Assembly (NCBI GenBank): GCA_963930655.1
Contig: OZ005602.1
Coordinates: 28,223,840-28,287,839 of the forward strand
DNA: 64,000 bases
Reading direction: 5' to 3'
Source of the DNA: Myrica gale
Taxonomy: Eukaryota; Streptophyta; Magnoliopsida; Fagales; Myricaceae
How positions within the stretch are numbered: position 1 is the stretch's first letter; each line of letters begins with the position of its first letter. The notes below the pieces were generated by a model. That model made no database searches, had not been told where the DNA came from, and saw only the letters and a list, made by a program, of their open reading frames with translations. Position numbers and translations under genes: made by a program. Below, piece by piece: positions 48,174 through 62,800 of the stretch.

Positions 48174-50488
48174 CCGGGAGTGTGGGAAGATTTCTCCGAC
48201 TGGAGTATAAGAAGACTTCTCTTGATCTCCCATGGTCATATCCTAAGTTTCTTAAAATATCTTCTGTAAAAAATGAAAAAAGTAGGGGAAGTAGTCGGTT
48301 GTCTCCTAATGGAAGCAAGTATGCCTTAGAGCTGCTTGGTGAGGTCTCTGCGTCATACACATAAATAGTTAGCTCAATTGCGTAAATAGTGTCTGTTAAA
48401 GACCAAATTAGTCTTCTAAGGAAAGGGAGCTCCAAACCTGTAAAGCTGACTTAGTATTGACTGGAGAACAACTGGGAATGTGAGGAATGGGTAGTTAGGA
48501 TGGTGCTTTTACATGCTCAGGCATGCTAAGGTTATCTTAAATAATTTTTGAGATAGGTACACTTACCTTAATGCTTTTCTAATGGGAATCAGTAGATCAC
48601 CTTGGCCTGGTTTGCTGCATTTCATTTGTTTGAGATTAGCTTCCTATTGCTTTTTGTCTTGTGGATCCAAATTGTTTGTTTTTCCTACAATGCCCTCTGT
48701 TCACAGAGGTAGCCTTGCGGTTTGCATCATAAAGTAAGGAGGTTGCTGCCGCTTCTTGAAATCTCCCATCCTTTGCACATTCAGAAGCTTTGATACAAGA
48801 TTTGAGGTGCCTAACATTGAAATAATTAAAGCAGACAGGAGTTTGAATTTTTTTCTTGCAGCAGAAGCCACTCAAAATTTTTAGATTAGAATTATTTCTA
48901 AATTTGAGGTCCATATTTCCATCAAAGTTTGAAGTTAGATTTGAATAGTGACTTGGCACTATGAATAAAATGTTCTTGATAATTTTGGGGTAAACTTATG
49001 GTAGTTCGTGGTGTAAATTACAAAATGAGTGATAGAGGATACAAAATATAACTAGTTCTTATTTTTCTTTACTGACTAATGTAATAATTGCATGCACTAC
49101 GACTAGCTGGCCGTCGAGATTGACATATTTAATTACTGTACTTTCTTATCGTTGCTTTACTTGTGGCAGATGAAAAATCTATATGAAAACAGGTGATAGC
49201 AGAAGGAAGAAGGATAGTTTGTTAATGTGAGATGTGAAGATAAAGGAGAGATATATATGGCTACTTGCAGTAAGTAGTTGTTTCTCGTTGGGATCTAATA
49301 TTTTGTTAGAAAAACGCATGTTATGTTGTATTCAGAATTAATAAATGCAAAAGTATTGACTGTCCTTGCAAATATCCATTTACACAATATGCTTGTAGCC
49401 ACAATAATAAGTCAGGACTTGATAAGCCCAATTGTCATGATTATAAGGATTACATCCCTCTGCTGCTCACATTAGTACTCTCAGCTGGATAAAATCAGGG
49501 GATCAACTTTGAGCTTGGAGAACTGTTTGAAGTGATCAAATCAGGGATTTTTTTTTTCTTTTACCGGCAGAGTTGTAGCTCAGTTGGTACCGCCCAAGTT
49601 CCCTAACTCCATAGTCAGGAGTTAGAGTGGATATAAGTGGAAATCGTTTGTGAAAGTAAAGCTTGACTTCGAGCCTAGAGATGGACTTAGGACTAGCTAA
49701 TGGTCTTGCTAGGATTGTGGTGACGGACTCTCTTACTGGACAGTAGTTATGGTCACGTCTAAAGAGGGTTGTTATGTTAGTTAGTTGGCCTCTCCTTTTA
49801 TACTAAAAAAAAAAGTTGCCAAAAGTAATGCGTCAACAGAGACTTAAAACTAAGAATTTCTGATTTGGGAATGGCTTCCTAATTTAATGCTAAACGTTAC
49901 CCACGCTTGACTTAAATACGCTTTCCTGATTTCGGCAATGTAATACTGACAACGAGTACTGGTACTGCGGAGCCCAATCAACTTCCTCTGGTAAGCGAAT
50001 CTAAGTGACTAGATAAGGAAAATTCAGTTCAATTTTTCATAGGTCAATTTGATGCTAGCACCGGTGCTATTAAACATTCGGCAAAATATCTAAGCCCTGG
50101 TTCGAGAGCTGGATAGTACGCACAAAATACCCATATACTTCATTGGCTAGGGAAGAGTTTGTAAAATTACGAGGGAAGAGTTTGTTAGTATCATTGGCTA
50201 GGCAAATTATTGGAATTTGGGCACTTATAGGAGAAAGAGACGATGGCTTCAAAACTAAAAACAAGCGGAAAACAAAGTTTATTACATTAGTCAGTCTGAG
50301 CCACCTACATTTTTCATGATCCGTAGCTAACTTAAATAAGCACATGGGCAATGGTGGCGGCCACTCTACAACAACTAAACCGCTCGTAACATACCCCATG
50401 CCACAAGCTAAGAACAAGCATAGGTTAAAATATGTGAAGAATGAGAGACGAAATAGAATTTACAAAAGGTCACACCGTGTCAATCAAA
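48174..50488. other. Convergent intergenic region, ERI2-like / RBR1
   Basis: Contains the two 3' UTRs and a SINE (49571-49815). Other open frames are short and unrecognised. Confidence 0.55.
49571..49815 (+). mobile_element. tRNA-derived SINE
   Basis: Starts AGTTGTAGCTCAGTTGGTAC with a good Pol III A-box (TAGCTCAGTTGG, 49576-49587). A degraded B-box (GAGTTAGAGTGG, near 49618) lies about 40 bases downstream. The body ends CTCCTTTTATACTAAAAAAAA. The anticodon stem and acceptor pairing of a true tRNA are lacking. Target duplications are not clear. Confidence 0.6.
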
Positions 50489-53400
50489 TTAGGAGTCAGG
50501 TTGCTCAGACTTCATTGGTACACCCGATGATGAGGCACAACTCCCATTTTGAAGGTAGAGGCTGTTGGCCACCATAGAATCACTAACCAAGCCAACATCA
50601 ACATCATCAAAATTTAGGGTGCCTCTGACCTTTCTGGTCCTGAAGAAAAAAGCAATGCAGATGAAGACATAGACATATTACAAAAAGGAAAAAGAAGGAA
50701 AAAATGATCAAACCTTAAGAAGTTGAAGTCCTATAGAAAGCATACCCATTCAAGCGGTTATTGATGGCACTAAGATCTTTTGAAGGGCTCTGATATGCAT
50801 GAGTACTCTCTCCCACGCAAGCATAGTAACTTTTTGAGCTATGCGAGATTAGGGCATCCATCTGTAGACATGCTTCAATTAATTTCTACGGGATTGATAA
50901 TTTAGTCAAAGGATATCTAGCTCCTAATTTAAGAATTTCAACTTATTTCGATATGAAACTCATCATTGAGATCAATCACTACATTGTCATCATCTCAGTA
51001 CTTTTTTGGCAAATATGACAATCCCAATCAAGAAAGGAAGTAGAAGATCACATTGACCTGAAGGAAATAGGTGAACTTATAACTGTTAGCATAACAAGTT
51101 GAACTTAAAATGCACTTCTCTAAAAGGGGTATGCTAAGACCAGGAACACCTAAAAACTGAATAGCATACTTTCAAATATCTAAAATGACTTCACATTAAC
51201 ATGAGGACTACTTTCTCCAGATTCTCTTTGACCTTGCTCTAGTAGGCATATCAATATGTGGGGTCGACTAATTAAAAAAAGAAGAGAAACAAGCAAAACC
51301 GCAAATTGAGAACACTAAAGAAACATCCAAGTACCTTTGATGATCGCAATGGAGAGACGTAGACATTATGTGCCGCTGATACTTTCTTTGGGGACATATC
51401 AGGGAGACTGGGGAAAGAAGATATTTTAGGTGATCCAGGACATTGAGCTAATCAACCAGGACAGACAGAAGAAGCACATCAGGCAAGGGATAGTAGGATG
51501 GAAGTCACAAAGGACACCAAACAGAATGACAACGAAGTATATAAAATTTGTAACGGGGGCATACCATCATTATTATTGTTGACTTCAGGAACTCGGTTAG
51601 TTCTTGCAGTGGTTCCGGCAGGGCCAAGTTCAACCAGAAGAGGCTTTATGGTAGGAATAAAGATTTCATTGTAAAATGTGATGATATCAACATGTTCCTG
51701 TGATGTTCTCTGTTTCCAGACCATTCGGAGAGTGAGAACTTGAACAGAATACTGTAGTCAAATGGAGATTAGGCAACATACCCCATTGCGCCGTGCTGAT
51801 GACCAATCAACAAACACACTACGGAAAACTTGTGGTTTGCATTGTGGTTGCTTCCTGTAGTTGTAAATAATTTCTCTAAAGGTCAGGGTTAGTTGAGATA
51901 TCTGCAGACCAGAATGGGGCAAGAGTAAGAAAAATGAAAGCGATTGAACAGCAGCCCAAAAAGTCTCACATAGTCATCATAGCAAACCTTCGCTACTCCA
52001 TAGAAACAACAAAGGATGATTTGGTCAATATGACGGTTGAAGAACAGAGATGTCCTCTGACTTAGTATTTGTTGAAAAATACAGTAGACATTCTCCCTAA
52101 TCTGCTGTGATAGTTGTAGCCTTTCAACCATGCCATTGATTCTGACAGCTGCCAACTTCGTTATCTTGAAAGCCAAAGCACATTACATATAGTTGTCAGT
52201 GAAACTAAAACTACAGCAAAATAAAAGTAATCATTTTCCATAATTTGCAAAATATTAATTCGAACATGCACAGCACAATCAATGTGGCAAAAGAGCAGTA
52301 GTGGAACACATCCACTTCAAGACTGGTCCCAATAACCTCAATGCCCAACCAGCCAATTGGTAAGCAGTTTGATGAATGCGTCAAACTACTGCATGATTTA
52401 TCATCCTAACACCTAGAAAAGCTTCAAATTGGATGACTCCAAAAGATACCAGAATAAATATTGCTCCAGTGCTCCATATGCATAGTGCCGTAAATCTAAT
52501 AAACACCATCCCTTGGCCACCCGTTCCTCCCTCCCTCACTCTAGAGTTCCCCAACAAGGTGAAAGGAAAAGAAAGGGAGACAAATTCCTTCAAAAACCTT
52601 GGCCAAATCAATGATGCATCCGATATCCAACTTAAGTATATCTAATACCTTGACGAAGAATATGTTTATTCCAGTTTCTGCACATGTTTCCCCTCCACCA
52701 CCTGGATGCGGCCGTGTTGGACTGCACACATCAATATCCAAATGCAGAACCTTGGTAAATAATGGCCATAAAAATCACAAAATGCAAGTAAACTAGATTA
52801 ACCACTTTCTGCCTTCTGAGATGATATCTACATCAAATGGTACCTAGCAAATACAGACTGCAAAGCAGGAGCAGGTGGCGGTAGCTTTGATTTAAGGTTA
52901 CTCAGAAGACGATCCTTGACCGGTGACGTAAAGGAATTCCTCTCTACCAATACACTTCGAAAATCTGTGAACAGTCTCTTTGGAGACCTGATATCCCCAT
53001 TCTGACCTGAATCACAATAATAGTACCATACATATTTACTAAAATGACGTTACATTTTATTTAACAAAAATAACGCTATCCCAACTTCTGTGTAAGTCTC
53101 TTCGTGTCTTAACTTGGCACTAAAGGAATAAACCTTAGGTACAAATGCTATGAGTTGCAAGAACTCCTTTGCATACAACATACGCATCTTTTCTGATTAC
53201 GCATCCTTTCTGATTTATGAGAACTTATACATTGCAGAGCATGACTTATGTGATTTTGAGCACCCAATTAAAAGTATTTTAGAAAAGAGTAAATAACCCC
53301 TTACCTGGTGAAGTCTCGTGTTTCTGCAATGAAGGCACAGGAGGCACTCCTCCACAAGAAAATTTATTAAGCATGGCAATTGCATCTAAAGATGGCATAG

Positions 53401-56400
53401 GTTCTGCCAATAACCCAAGACGATTTATTTCCGCAGAGAGACTAGGCCTTGCAACTACTAAGGAATTATACAACGAGGAACCCTTTTCCCACACCATGCT
53501 CTCCAAAAGTCTTTCCTCCAATGTATTCAGATGTCGTCTCAATTCTCTGGGGAGGGATTCCTCATGTCTAATGAAACTCTCTATGACCTTGCTAAGATCA
53601 AAAGCTGTAATGCCAGTCCTCTCTAACACTGCGGGAAACAACATCGTGACGGTCTTATGAGTTGCCAGAACTAGTTCAGCAGAACAGGCAAGCATACATC
53701 TATGGAACCTATCATTGGTTAACAGAGATGTCAAATTAGTTGCGTGCAATATTTGGGCCTCTGCTCTACACATTGCTTCCAATACTCTATAATAAAGGTT
53801 CAGTGCTTCAAGTTTTCGTTGTTCTGCCCAGACGTTGTCCATGAGGTTTGCACTTTGCAGATTTCCAGCAACACAATGCTCTCCCAGACTACTATTTGGA
53901 AATATAGCCTGCAATATTATATTGGCCCTGCAGACTACGTCATCAGTTACATCCCTATCACATGATGCCAGGAAACGCTCCAGCTCTGCTGAAGGTTTTG
54001 ATGGAAGTGGAGAAATGACGGTCCGAAGCCACTTAGCAGTTGTCATTGCTGTGCTTACAGGTGTAGCTGCCATCCTTGAAACAGAACCACCAAGAATGCC
54101 ATTTGCATGAGATGCAGGAGAGCACTGGGGAGATAGTGAACTTGTAACTGTCTTAGCAGGTGAGGATATTAAGTCATATTTCCTCTGAAAAAAGCAAAAA
54201 TATCACTATAAACTCTCTCTTCCAAGAAAAAAAAACGGAGCAGCAGTAACTACTCGCATCACTGTGTTATTTTAAACAACGTATTTTGTTCATTGAAAAC
54301 CCACCTTGACCCCACTTAGATTTACAGAACCTCCAGACAAGCTTCCTGAACCAAGTATGCTCTCCTCATCATTAATGAACATCCTCTCATCCAATTCACC
54401 CTTGCTACAAATTGCATCTTCATAATCCTTTTCCAAAATTCCTAAACTGGATGGCAAGGATGAGTCCTCCAGTAGATCTTCAAAATATATCAAACCATCT
54501 GCATGGGTATCGAAATATCAGATATGTCAACTAAGCAAAAATTATATATGCTAAAAGTCATAATCAGCGTGTTACACAAAAAAAAAAGTCATAATCAGCA
54601 GCTCCATAATAAGATCTGTGGGGAATTTTCAATAACCTGTATCGATGTTCTCCAAGTTTTTGCTTTTATACTCAGACGCAGAACATGGTGTTTTCCTCAA
54701 AATATCTGCTATTATATTGTTGGCCTTTTCCATTGATTTCCTCAACTCATCTTCTGAGGTGTCAAAAATGTTGCAAAGTGATGCAAGGATGTCCACACCT
54801 TTCCCATCCTTCTTAACTGAACCACAAATCAATAAATTCAGCACAAAGAAGAATTGAAAGTCTAACTCCTTTCCATAAATTTAAGAAGAAAAGAAGAAAG
54901 ATGGCCATGAATGAATACAAAAAAACGACCTCATTTCTGAAGAAAAAGATCATCAACCAAGATCTGACAAAAAAGAAACAAAATTACCAAAGCGTTGAGA
55001 ATCCTGGATATTGAAGTTTCTGAAGCGAACAGGAACATGAAGAATTAAGATAGCCTGTCACAGATTTCAGTGAGCAGTAAGATAATATTTTTACTAAGAT
55101 AGTTGTGTTGTTCTACTCTTTATTAGTACACAGTAATGTTGTTGTTCTTTTTAACACTCCACAATCTTCTTTAAGTACAAAGGAAACAGTGCAGCCAAAA
55201 GAATTAAATCAAACGGTGTGAAATTGTCAAACCAATAATGTATCATACATGAAAAATCTGTAAATTCCTTTTCAGTTCATTACACATTCTACACTTACTG
55301 CATAAAACACTTTCATCTATTTCCAGAAAAAGAAAACTGCAACATGTTATGCGCCTAACGGACCACCATCCCAGTACTTTATTAAGAAAAGGAATTAAGT
55401 CAAGCAGAAATGTAACATACCAATATAGAAACCAAACCGTTTGTGCAAGTCACCAAGTCCTTAAAACGGCTGAACGCATGTACACGGAGTGCCAAAAACA
55501 GCAACCAGCCAAAACGATGGTAGTCTGAGACATAACCAGATACATTAGCAACAGCTGACTGCTTGTCAACATTTGTGTCACTTGTCGAGAAGAAATCCCG
55601 GTATGCGCGCATGTAGTACCTTGTATCATTAATCATAACGTAATGATGTCATTTAGGTAAGAACCAGGAAAAATGTTCAAGAGAGTAGTACTGAAGTGCA
55701 ATTGCTTATTGCCATCTAAAGAAGTTTCATCATAAAATCCCTTTCAACTTTAAAGTTACACCATAAACAATGAGAGATAGTAGAAGAAAAAAAAACAGAA
55801 ACAAAAGAAAGGATACTCACTTGCAAAGAAGACTCAGGTGCAGAAAATCAGCCTGCAACTCCTTTGCCTGATTAAAAGAAATTAATGCAGAATCATGAAA
55901 GGAAATACTCAAATAGAAATACAATTATGTACAGAAACAGACACATTTCTCTTAAAATGTAAGCATAGTTCTCTGTCCAATTCATACCTCAAGTCTGTTC
56001 TCCCAATCTGCACCATATAAACTGCTCAAAATTGGACCAGCCTTGACAATAAACTGCGGTATCTCCTTGAAGAAGTCCACAACACTGCGAAACAGCAAGT
56101 TAGATGATGCCAATCAGAGGAAAATATCAATCACCAGCAAGAGAAAGAGGGGGGGAGGAGAAAGTAAAACTTAAAGATCAAAACATACTTCAGCTTTGCA
56201 ACTCTCAGTATTTGGCATAGGGTAAAACCATTATCATCAGATCCCTGCTGCTCACCACCTCCATTCTTCTTACTCAGCCTTTTTACAGAATATAAAACAA
56301 ATGCAAACCAAAACCTTTCCGCTTCATCAGGCTGGTACAGACAAACGAAATTCAGTTTGGTTTCTATAACAACCTTCCTTTCACGCTATTTCCACATCAA

Positions 56401-56841
56401 CAGGAAAAAAGAGAGCAGAAGATTCTACCATTCCATTTCCAATAGATGAACTATTCATCAGTAGAACGTGCTTGGTTTCTTTAAACAAATCGATTGCTTT
56501 TGTACAAGTGTTCTCGTCCAGGGACAATCCATTCTGTCACAAAAACCAATATTGACACCCAACTTTTCAATCAAAGCATGGAGATAAAAATCAACACAAA
56601 ATGAAACCATAAAACAAAAATAGACAGCTAAACAACAGTGATAATATAGAGAAGGGAAGGAACAAGCAGTAGCAGTTGAGAATAAACAAAATAGAACCTT
56701 GCAGAACTGGATGAATCGAGCTTCAGTGGGGTCCAAATGTTGGGTACTGGAACCCATATTCCCCCTACGAGGAAGCGAGTTGTCAGCTGTTGCATCCAAA
56801 GGTTTAGAGTCTTCCACCTTCTCCAATGCTGCTGGACTCAT
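50489..56841 (-). CDS. RBR1: RETINOBLASTOMA-RELATED protein
   Basis: Eighteen coding exons, all GT-AG and in phase, 1,037 residues: 56698-56841, 56429-56533, 56189-56331, 55988-56084, 55821-55867, 55421-55619, 54988-55054, 54637-54816, 54305-54498, 53305-54184, 52844-53006, 52649-52721, 51988-52164, 51782-51901, 51565-51709, 51335-51447, 50746-50861, 50489-50639. The N-terminal cyclin-fold region includes [20 protein letters not shown]. Pocket A (about residues 430-630) begins [20 protein letters not shown]. Pocket B includes [20 protein letters not shown] and [20 protein letters not shown]. The C-terminal domain has [20 protein letters not shown]. Proline-directed CDK-type sites (SPLP, SPKK, SPLR) are visible. 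RBR represses E2F targets and controls cell cycle, stem cells and gametogenesis. A 5' UTR intron is likely (donor near 57802, acceptor near 56853). Confidence 0.97.
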
Positions 56842-57960
56842 CAAAACTCCACCTGATCCAGATGATGCACGAAAATCAAACTATATGTGCAAAGTACCCA
56901 AAAAAGTAAGGAAATTCCAGGGGCAGAAAGCGTTTAAACAAGCCAGCCCAGTCGTAAATCTAGAAATACAAAGTACCAAAAATTTGAAGCCAAAAAGAAA
57001 CCAAAATCGAATCTAACAAAAAGGATTTGCTGGATTCTTACACAACCACAATAATCTAGACAGAAATTGTCTGAATTTGTGCTCAATGTTTAGATTCGAG
57101 ACTTCAAAATATGGAAGCTGAAGAACTCTTTTGCTATGTACAACAGAGAGCGAGAGAGAGAGAGAGAGAGAGAGAGCAGGAAGTCTTGACAGAGTGAGGG
57201 AGAGGAGCAGCGGGCAGTCTTCAGCGAGAGAGAAAGAAACGCTTTAGGGAGAGGTTTGAATCGGGAGGGCGTGATCATTTTTTTTTTAAATGAGATTCCT
57301 TTTTTCTTCAAACGTGTAAAAGTGAGGAAATTACTCTTCGTAAGCAAAACAAACGAAGCCTAAGAAATTAGTACATTACGCCTATTGCAGACTCATATTC
57401 CCGAACTTTCCTAGATCAACCCGAAAAAAAAAAAATGCAAACCAAAAACCCTAAAACGAAAACAAACAAACCAAATTCACAAAAAGAAAAGAAGACCAGA
57501 GACGAAATTTCTGAAAGTAGTGTCGAGGAGCAGTTAATTTAGCATATAAAAGTACAGCTCTTGGCCTTCTCAGAAAAACAATTAAAGCAGATTTTGCTTG
57601 CAAAAAACAAAGGAAGTACTTTCAAATCAATATAAACAAAAAACAATCGCCTCGTAGTTTATTCCCAAGTGATTCACATTACCAAATAATTAGTGACCGG
57701 ACATCGACTAAGACCGAGATTGAGATCTCAGCCAACCAAAACTAAGAGAAAATTAAATTCAAAATCAAAAGTCAAAGAAGAAAGAGAAAAAAGCTTACGA
57801 CTTTGCCTCGCGGATCTCTCTTCCTAAGCTCCCCCGCCAACTCTGCAGACCCGGTGAAGAAATCCAAGAAATGACGGCGTTCTTCGTGAAATCGAACGAA
57901 ATCCGAGAAGGGTTTGAGCTCTGAACCCTATCCTTTTTTCCCTTCTCTAACACTATTCTG
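56842..57960 (-). promoter_or_regulatory. RBR1 leader intron and 5' UTR
   Basis: GGCAAAGTC|GTAAGC near 57802 is a donor, and CTGGATCAG|GTGGAG near 56853 is the likely acceptor just upstream of the ATG. The inferred intron holds a (GA)n run at about 57149-57176. The leader exon should start near 57930. No other gene is present here. Confidence 0.55.
57149..57176. repeat. (GA)n microsatellite
   Basis: GA dinucleotide run in the inferred RBR1 leader intron. Confidence 0.95.
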
Positions 57961-58000
57961 TTAGGGGGTCTTCTTTTTGGGGATACCCTCCGTGTGGTCG

Positions 58001-58283
58001 CGCGGGAAAAACACCAGGGTCATGCGCATTAGCATTCATCATCATCATCATGCCCGATGTATACACATGCATGTAGGACCAGTACGGGTACGACACGTCA
58101 TGGAGTTCATTATTTTTTTACCGCCAAAATTTTCCACCGTTACGAGATTCGCTGAGAGTCTGAGACGGAGTTACGACTGAAGTTTGACGTTACGGTAGGA
58201 TTAACGTTGACTGACGGAAGGCCGTGGCTACGGTGACAACAAAACGGCCCAGCCCACACGTGCAAGATTACACGTAGGGCCCA
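58001..58283 (-). promoter_or_regulatory. RBR1 promoter: E2F-type and site II elements
   Basis: CGCGGGAAAA (58001-58010) is, on the gene strand, TTTTCCCGCG, a canonical E2F site. CCGCCAAAA (58121-58129) is TTTTGGCGG, which also fits WTTSSCSS. Farther out are GGCCCA (58246), AGCCCA (58251) and GGGCCCA (58277), site II/TCP elements, and a G-box-like CACACGTG around 58255. E2F control of RBR1 is known in plants; binding here is inferred. Confidence 0.65.
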
Positions 58284-59859
58284 CTGGATCGGTGTCGAGT
58301 TCGACTGCCATCTGTCGTTTTGTGCGGGTTTTCAAAGAGTAATGCATGTCGTAGAGAGTAGATTATGAACGGCCATTATGAACTGTAAAACCAACCCGGA
58401 GTCTATACGTGATAAAAACATGCTAAGATTAACGTGTAAGCAAATCTAAAAGAGAGCCAAGTATCTTATCTAATCAAATAGTTATTGTGAAAAATAGGTG
58501 ATTAGAAACTGAGATAAATATAATTTGCATCCTCATAAGTTCCTCGTAAGAGGGTGTAATGTCTCGAAAGTAGTAATTTAGGGTGTTATGTATAAAAATC
58601 ATTGTAGTTCGAAAGTGAAAAATGTATTTACCCCTAATCTAAACCTTACAAATAAGGGATAATTTGCAATTAATATTAAGTAGGCATCGCTTGAACATGG
58701 TCCATCTATTTTTCCACTAAAAACCATCATCATGCCAAAACTTGGACATATCTAAGTGACTCCCAAGTTAATCAAATTAACATTTCTTTACGAGTTCCTC
58801 TCATTATATATGAGAGATATTCATCGATGGAGATATTAGGAAGAGAAAAAACCTAGGAAGAAATCAGTACTCCATGTCCTGATCTTCTTTCTGAATTAGA
58901 GTCACCCACATGGGCACACCATTATACTTGATTGGTTAATAGGACCACACAAGAGAGAGCTTACACGAATATATTAACCAAGAGTTTCAAGGCAATAGAC
59001 AAAGGTTTGCATTTCTGCGTAGCCTTAAGAGGGCTTTTGGAAACGCCTGCATCATAATCTAAAGTTGTATTTCTGCGTAGACAACGGTTGAACTCGCCTA
59101 GAGGAGACGGCGGCGTCTAGCAAGTTTGTGCCCATTGAAGACGAACGAATACCCCGAAATCCAACCGCCAAAATTCCGACAATAAAGGAAAGAAGAAAGG
59201 GGAAAGAGAGAGGAAAGAGGAGGAAGGAGGAGGGCGACAGGAAGAGCCGAAACTCCTCCAGCCGCCGAAGAACCAGGGAGAACAAATGGGGGACTTTAGG
59301 GTTTGGGGGAGGAAAGTTCTAGAGAGAGTGGAGCGCCTCTCTCTCTAGAACACAAGAAGTCAAACTACCTTTATAGATATATCACAACAGTGCTTTAAAT
59401 GGAAAAATGATAGAGGACCAGCAACAAACTTATTTGTCACGAGGCCCATCAATAAAGATGTTATAAAGCCCGCAGCAAATCCGCTCTGAGGCCCACTTGG
59501 GCATAAAAGCCCAACCAAACAAAGCGGCCTATGCAAGCGTAGAGGCGATCCAGAGGCACATATCAAGCGGCACAAAACAGGAATATCCAACAATCGAACT
59601 TGTAATCTCTCGTGCTGTTTCCTATGGCAGTCATGAACTGCATTCCTCTTAGATCAAGTGTAGTGTCCAAGTCTCTTGATTAATTAATTATTTCTTTAAT
59701 TAAAAATTAAAAATTCTTTCATTAATTATTATCAACACGGTCCACAAACAACATTTCAATTGACTGTTTTTTTCTAACATATAACTTGATTTTCTATGCG
59801 TCGTATCCCATGGGAAACAAGATGCTCCGGTCTCATCACCGTCCTGTGTCCAAGTGCGC

Positions 59860-60051
59860 CTTAGGTTGTGTTTGCAACAAAAAAAAAATTTACATCTCTT
59901 AAAATTTTAACATAATAAAAAATCTAAATATAATCTCTCTCTCCCCATCAAATTATTATTTTTCACTATAATAAATATAAAAAATTATCTAAAATTTTAA
60001 TACCCTAAAATTTTAACTCCCTAAAATTTTACATTTCAAACACACCCTTAG
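59860..60051. mobile_element. MITE, GTGTTTG-terminus family, copy 2
   Basis: The left end TTAGGTTGTGTTTG and the inverted right end TAAGGGTGTGTTTG. Its reverse complement aligns with 181-385 over most of the length, sharing TTTATTATAGTGAAAA, AGATTATATT and a TTATGTTAAAATTTTA block. Confidence 0.75.
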
Positions 60052-61713
60052 TGATGAGTTCATTGATGGGCTTCAATATAATTCCAAATTTACGTTTTTT
60101 TTTTTTGTTTTTTCCTTCTAAATTTAGCTAAACAGAATGATAATAGACCCTCTTGCACGTTGCAATCATGGTTCCAAAAATCTTCTTCAATTTTATCAAG
60201 TAATGAACAATTGTGTGAACTTTCTAACCTCCTTACTTAGAATCAACAGGCTTAATTATTATTTTTCAAAGCAATTGGGACAATCTCGGGGAAGTTTCCT
60301 CTCTTTTGTTAATTTACTATTATATGAAAGTGGAGCACCCAGCTTTAGATCAAGATGGGACGCTATCGAGAAGAGACTTTTACTCAGAGGAGACGAAGAA
60401 AATTATATAACTCCTCTCTTTTGTTAATTTACTATTAAATTCGTTAAGAGCGGATAAAATGACTATTTTGACAACATCTCGAAACTTAAGGACTACCTGT
60501 GATAAACGCATAAACCATGGACGAATTTTCAAAAGTGATCAAAACGTAAGGACGAAAATGGTCATTAACTCCATCACTAATGCTTCATAATCTTCAGTCC
60601 AGCCGACATCTCGCTTTTGTGTTGGGCCTTTTTCCTGCGTGCGTTTTGATATGTTCTTTGACCATATAATTGCTACATTAGGTAGGCCTACGCTCATTAA
60701 ATTAAGTACTTCTAGTGCTATATTAACTGAGGATCTTCAGTGCTTTATAAGTCAATGCAAGTGTAATTCCTTGCAACGTTTCTCGGGTGGTGCTGGTGGG
60801 GGAGAAAAAAAAACTATACTTAATTAGTGAAGTCGATAGGTCTGTATAAAAAAATAATTTAAAGTTACATGAATCATGACGCTGAGGAAAAACACTAAAT
60901 GGCCTAATTCCGATGTTCCTCGATCGTTTTGCTTAGTGTGCCATTCTGATCTGCTCGACCTTCCATTCAAATCTGGAGGCTCTGCTAGCTTTAAGTTTAT
61001 AATCACTCCCATCATAGCGATTCCATGTGCATTGCTAGATGATCAATCGGCAGCCTAGCCACTTTTATGTCAATTGGACGGACTGCTGATGGAGAGTGGT
61101 GGAGTCAAATTAAGTCTTTAAAGAAGAACGTTTATCAGGGAGGTAGCTACTAATCAGTGAGTCTAGAAGCAACTAATCATGTGGCTGATTCGAGGCCTTA
61201 CAAAGCCATTATCACCTCATAACCTGGAGTACACGGATCCATCCAAAAACTAGCAGATGGACAGGGATTGCTGAGCATTTTGTACATAAGGAGACTTTTG
61301 GGAAGCCGAATTGTACATAATTGCAATTCCTGCAAGAGCCTAAAAGACAGTAATAAAATGAGAGGCCATGCAATTACTGTCTTTGACCATCAGCATGTAG
61401 TTTGTGTTTCCCAAACAACAGCCCTAATGATAGTCTTCTAACCATAGCCTCTCATCATATCATGCCGATGGTTAAAGAGAGTACTTGCATCCATCATCGA
61501 TCAATTATCATTCTTACACGTAATAAAATGATCCAGGATGTTCAGATGACCAGAAATGTTATGAGGAACGTTTTCAATGTGAAACACAGCATCAGGGAGT
61601 CCAAACCATAGTATGGTTCATCCATGCCTATAAATGGTCTCACTGCATCAGCATTAGGTGTTGGAATAATGGATTATGATGAGCGAACAGCTAAAACTAT
61701 GCTAATCATAACC

Positions 61714-62021
61714 ACAAGACAAATCTTTTTTCTTTTTTTTTCCTGAATAACAACAATTAGATTAAAAAATTAAAAACAACTACAAACAGGACATACAACA
61801 CGAAAATAACAAAACAAACTAGACAGACAACAGGACAGAAAAACCAACAAGACCCTCGGACGGATCAGAGGAACCACTATGAACTCCATGCAGGGCAGAG
61901 GGAGTGATGGCCGGACATAGTAGGCAGAGCTACTAGGACCTGGACAAGCCGGTAAAGCGTCACAAAGGACGCGTAGCGAGACCCAACAAAGGATCGGAAA
62001 AGAGCCACAACAAGACAAATC
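61714..62021 (-). mobile_element. 5'-truncated LINE tail with 12-bp target duplication
   Basis: A 284-base insert is bounded by ACAAGACAAATC at 61714-61725 and 62010-62021. It starts on the plus strand with a T-rich run, so it lies on the minus strand with a poly(A) end. It sits just downstream of the PRMT3 exon remnant. Confidence 0.7.
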
Positions 62022-62035
62022 ACATTGTCATCTCA

Positions 62036-62636
<601 letters not shown>

Positions 62637-62800
62637 CAGTGGAGGAACCAGGAATCCAATTGAAGGGGGTCGAACTCCTAAGGAAAAATGACAAAAAAAA
62701 ATTTACTACGTAATGCAAAAAAATATCTTAAAGAGTTAAAATATAAAAAATTATGAATTAAAAACACTAAAAACATTTAAATACACGTACCGTACTATTT
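62637..62800 (-). mobile_element. hAT element end, same family as 37240-38358
   Basis: Begins CAGTGGAGGAACCAGGAATC. Over about 150 bases it follows the reverse complement of the right end of the element at 37240-38358, including a GGGGG run, AACTCCTAA and AAATGACAAA. The other terminus was not found in the window, so the element is truncated or rearranged. The right limit is approximate. Confidence 0.6.

Noticed and set aside
49571..49650. Possible tRNA gene
   Set aside because: The A-box is good, but the B-box is degraded, no acceptor stem pairs, and a 3' A-rich tail follows. A SINE fits better.
59128..59322. Lys/Arg/Glu-rich frame on the plus strand
   Set aside because: Purine-rich low-complexity sequence without a family match.
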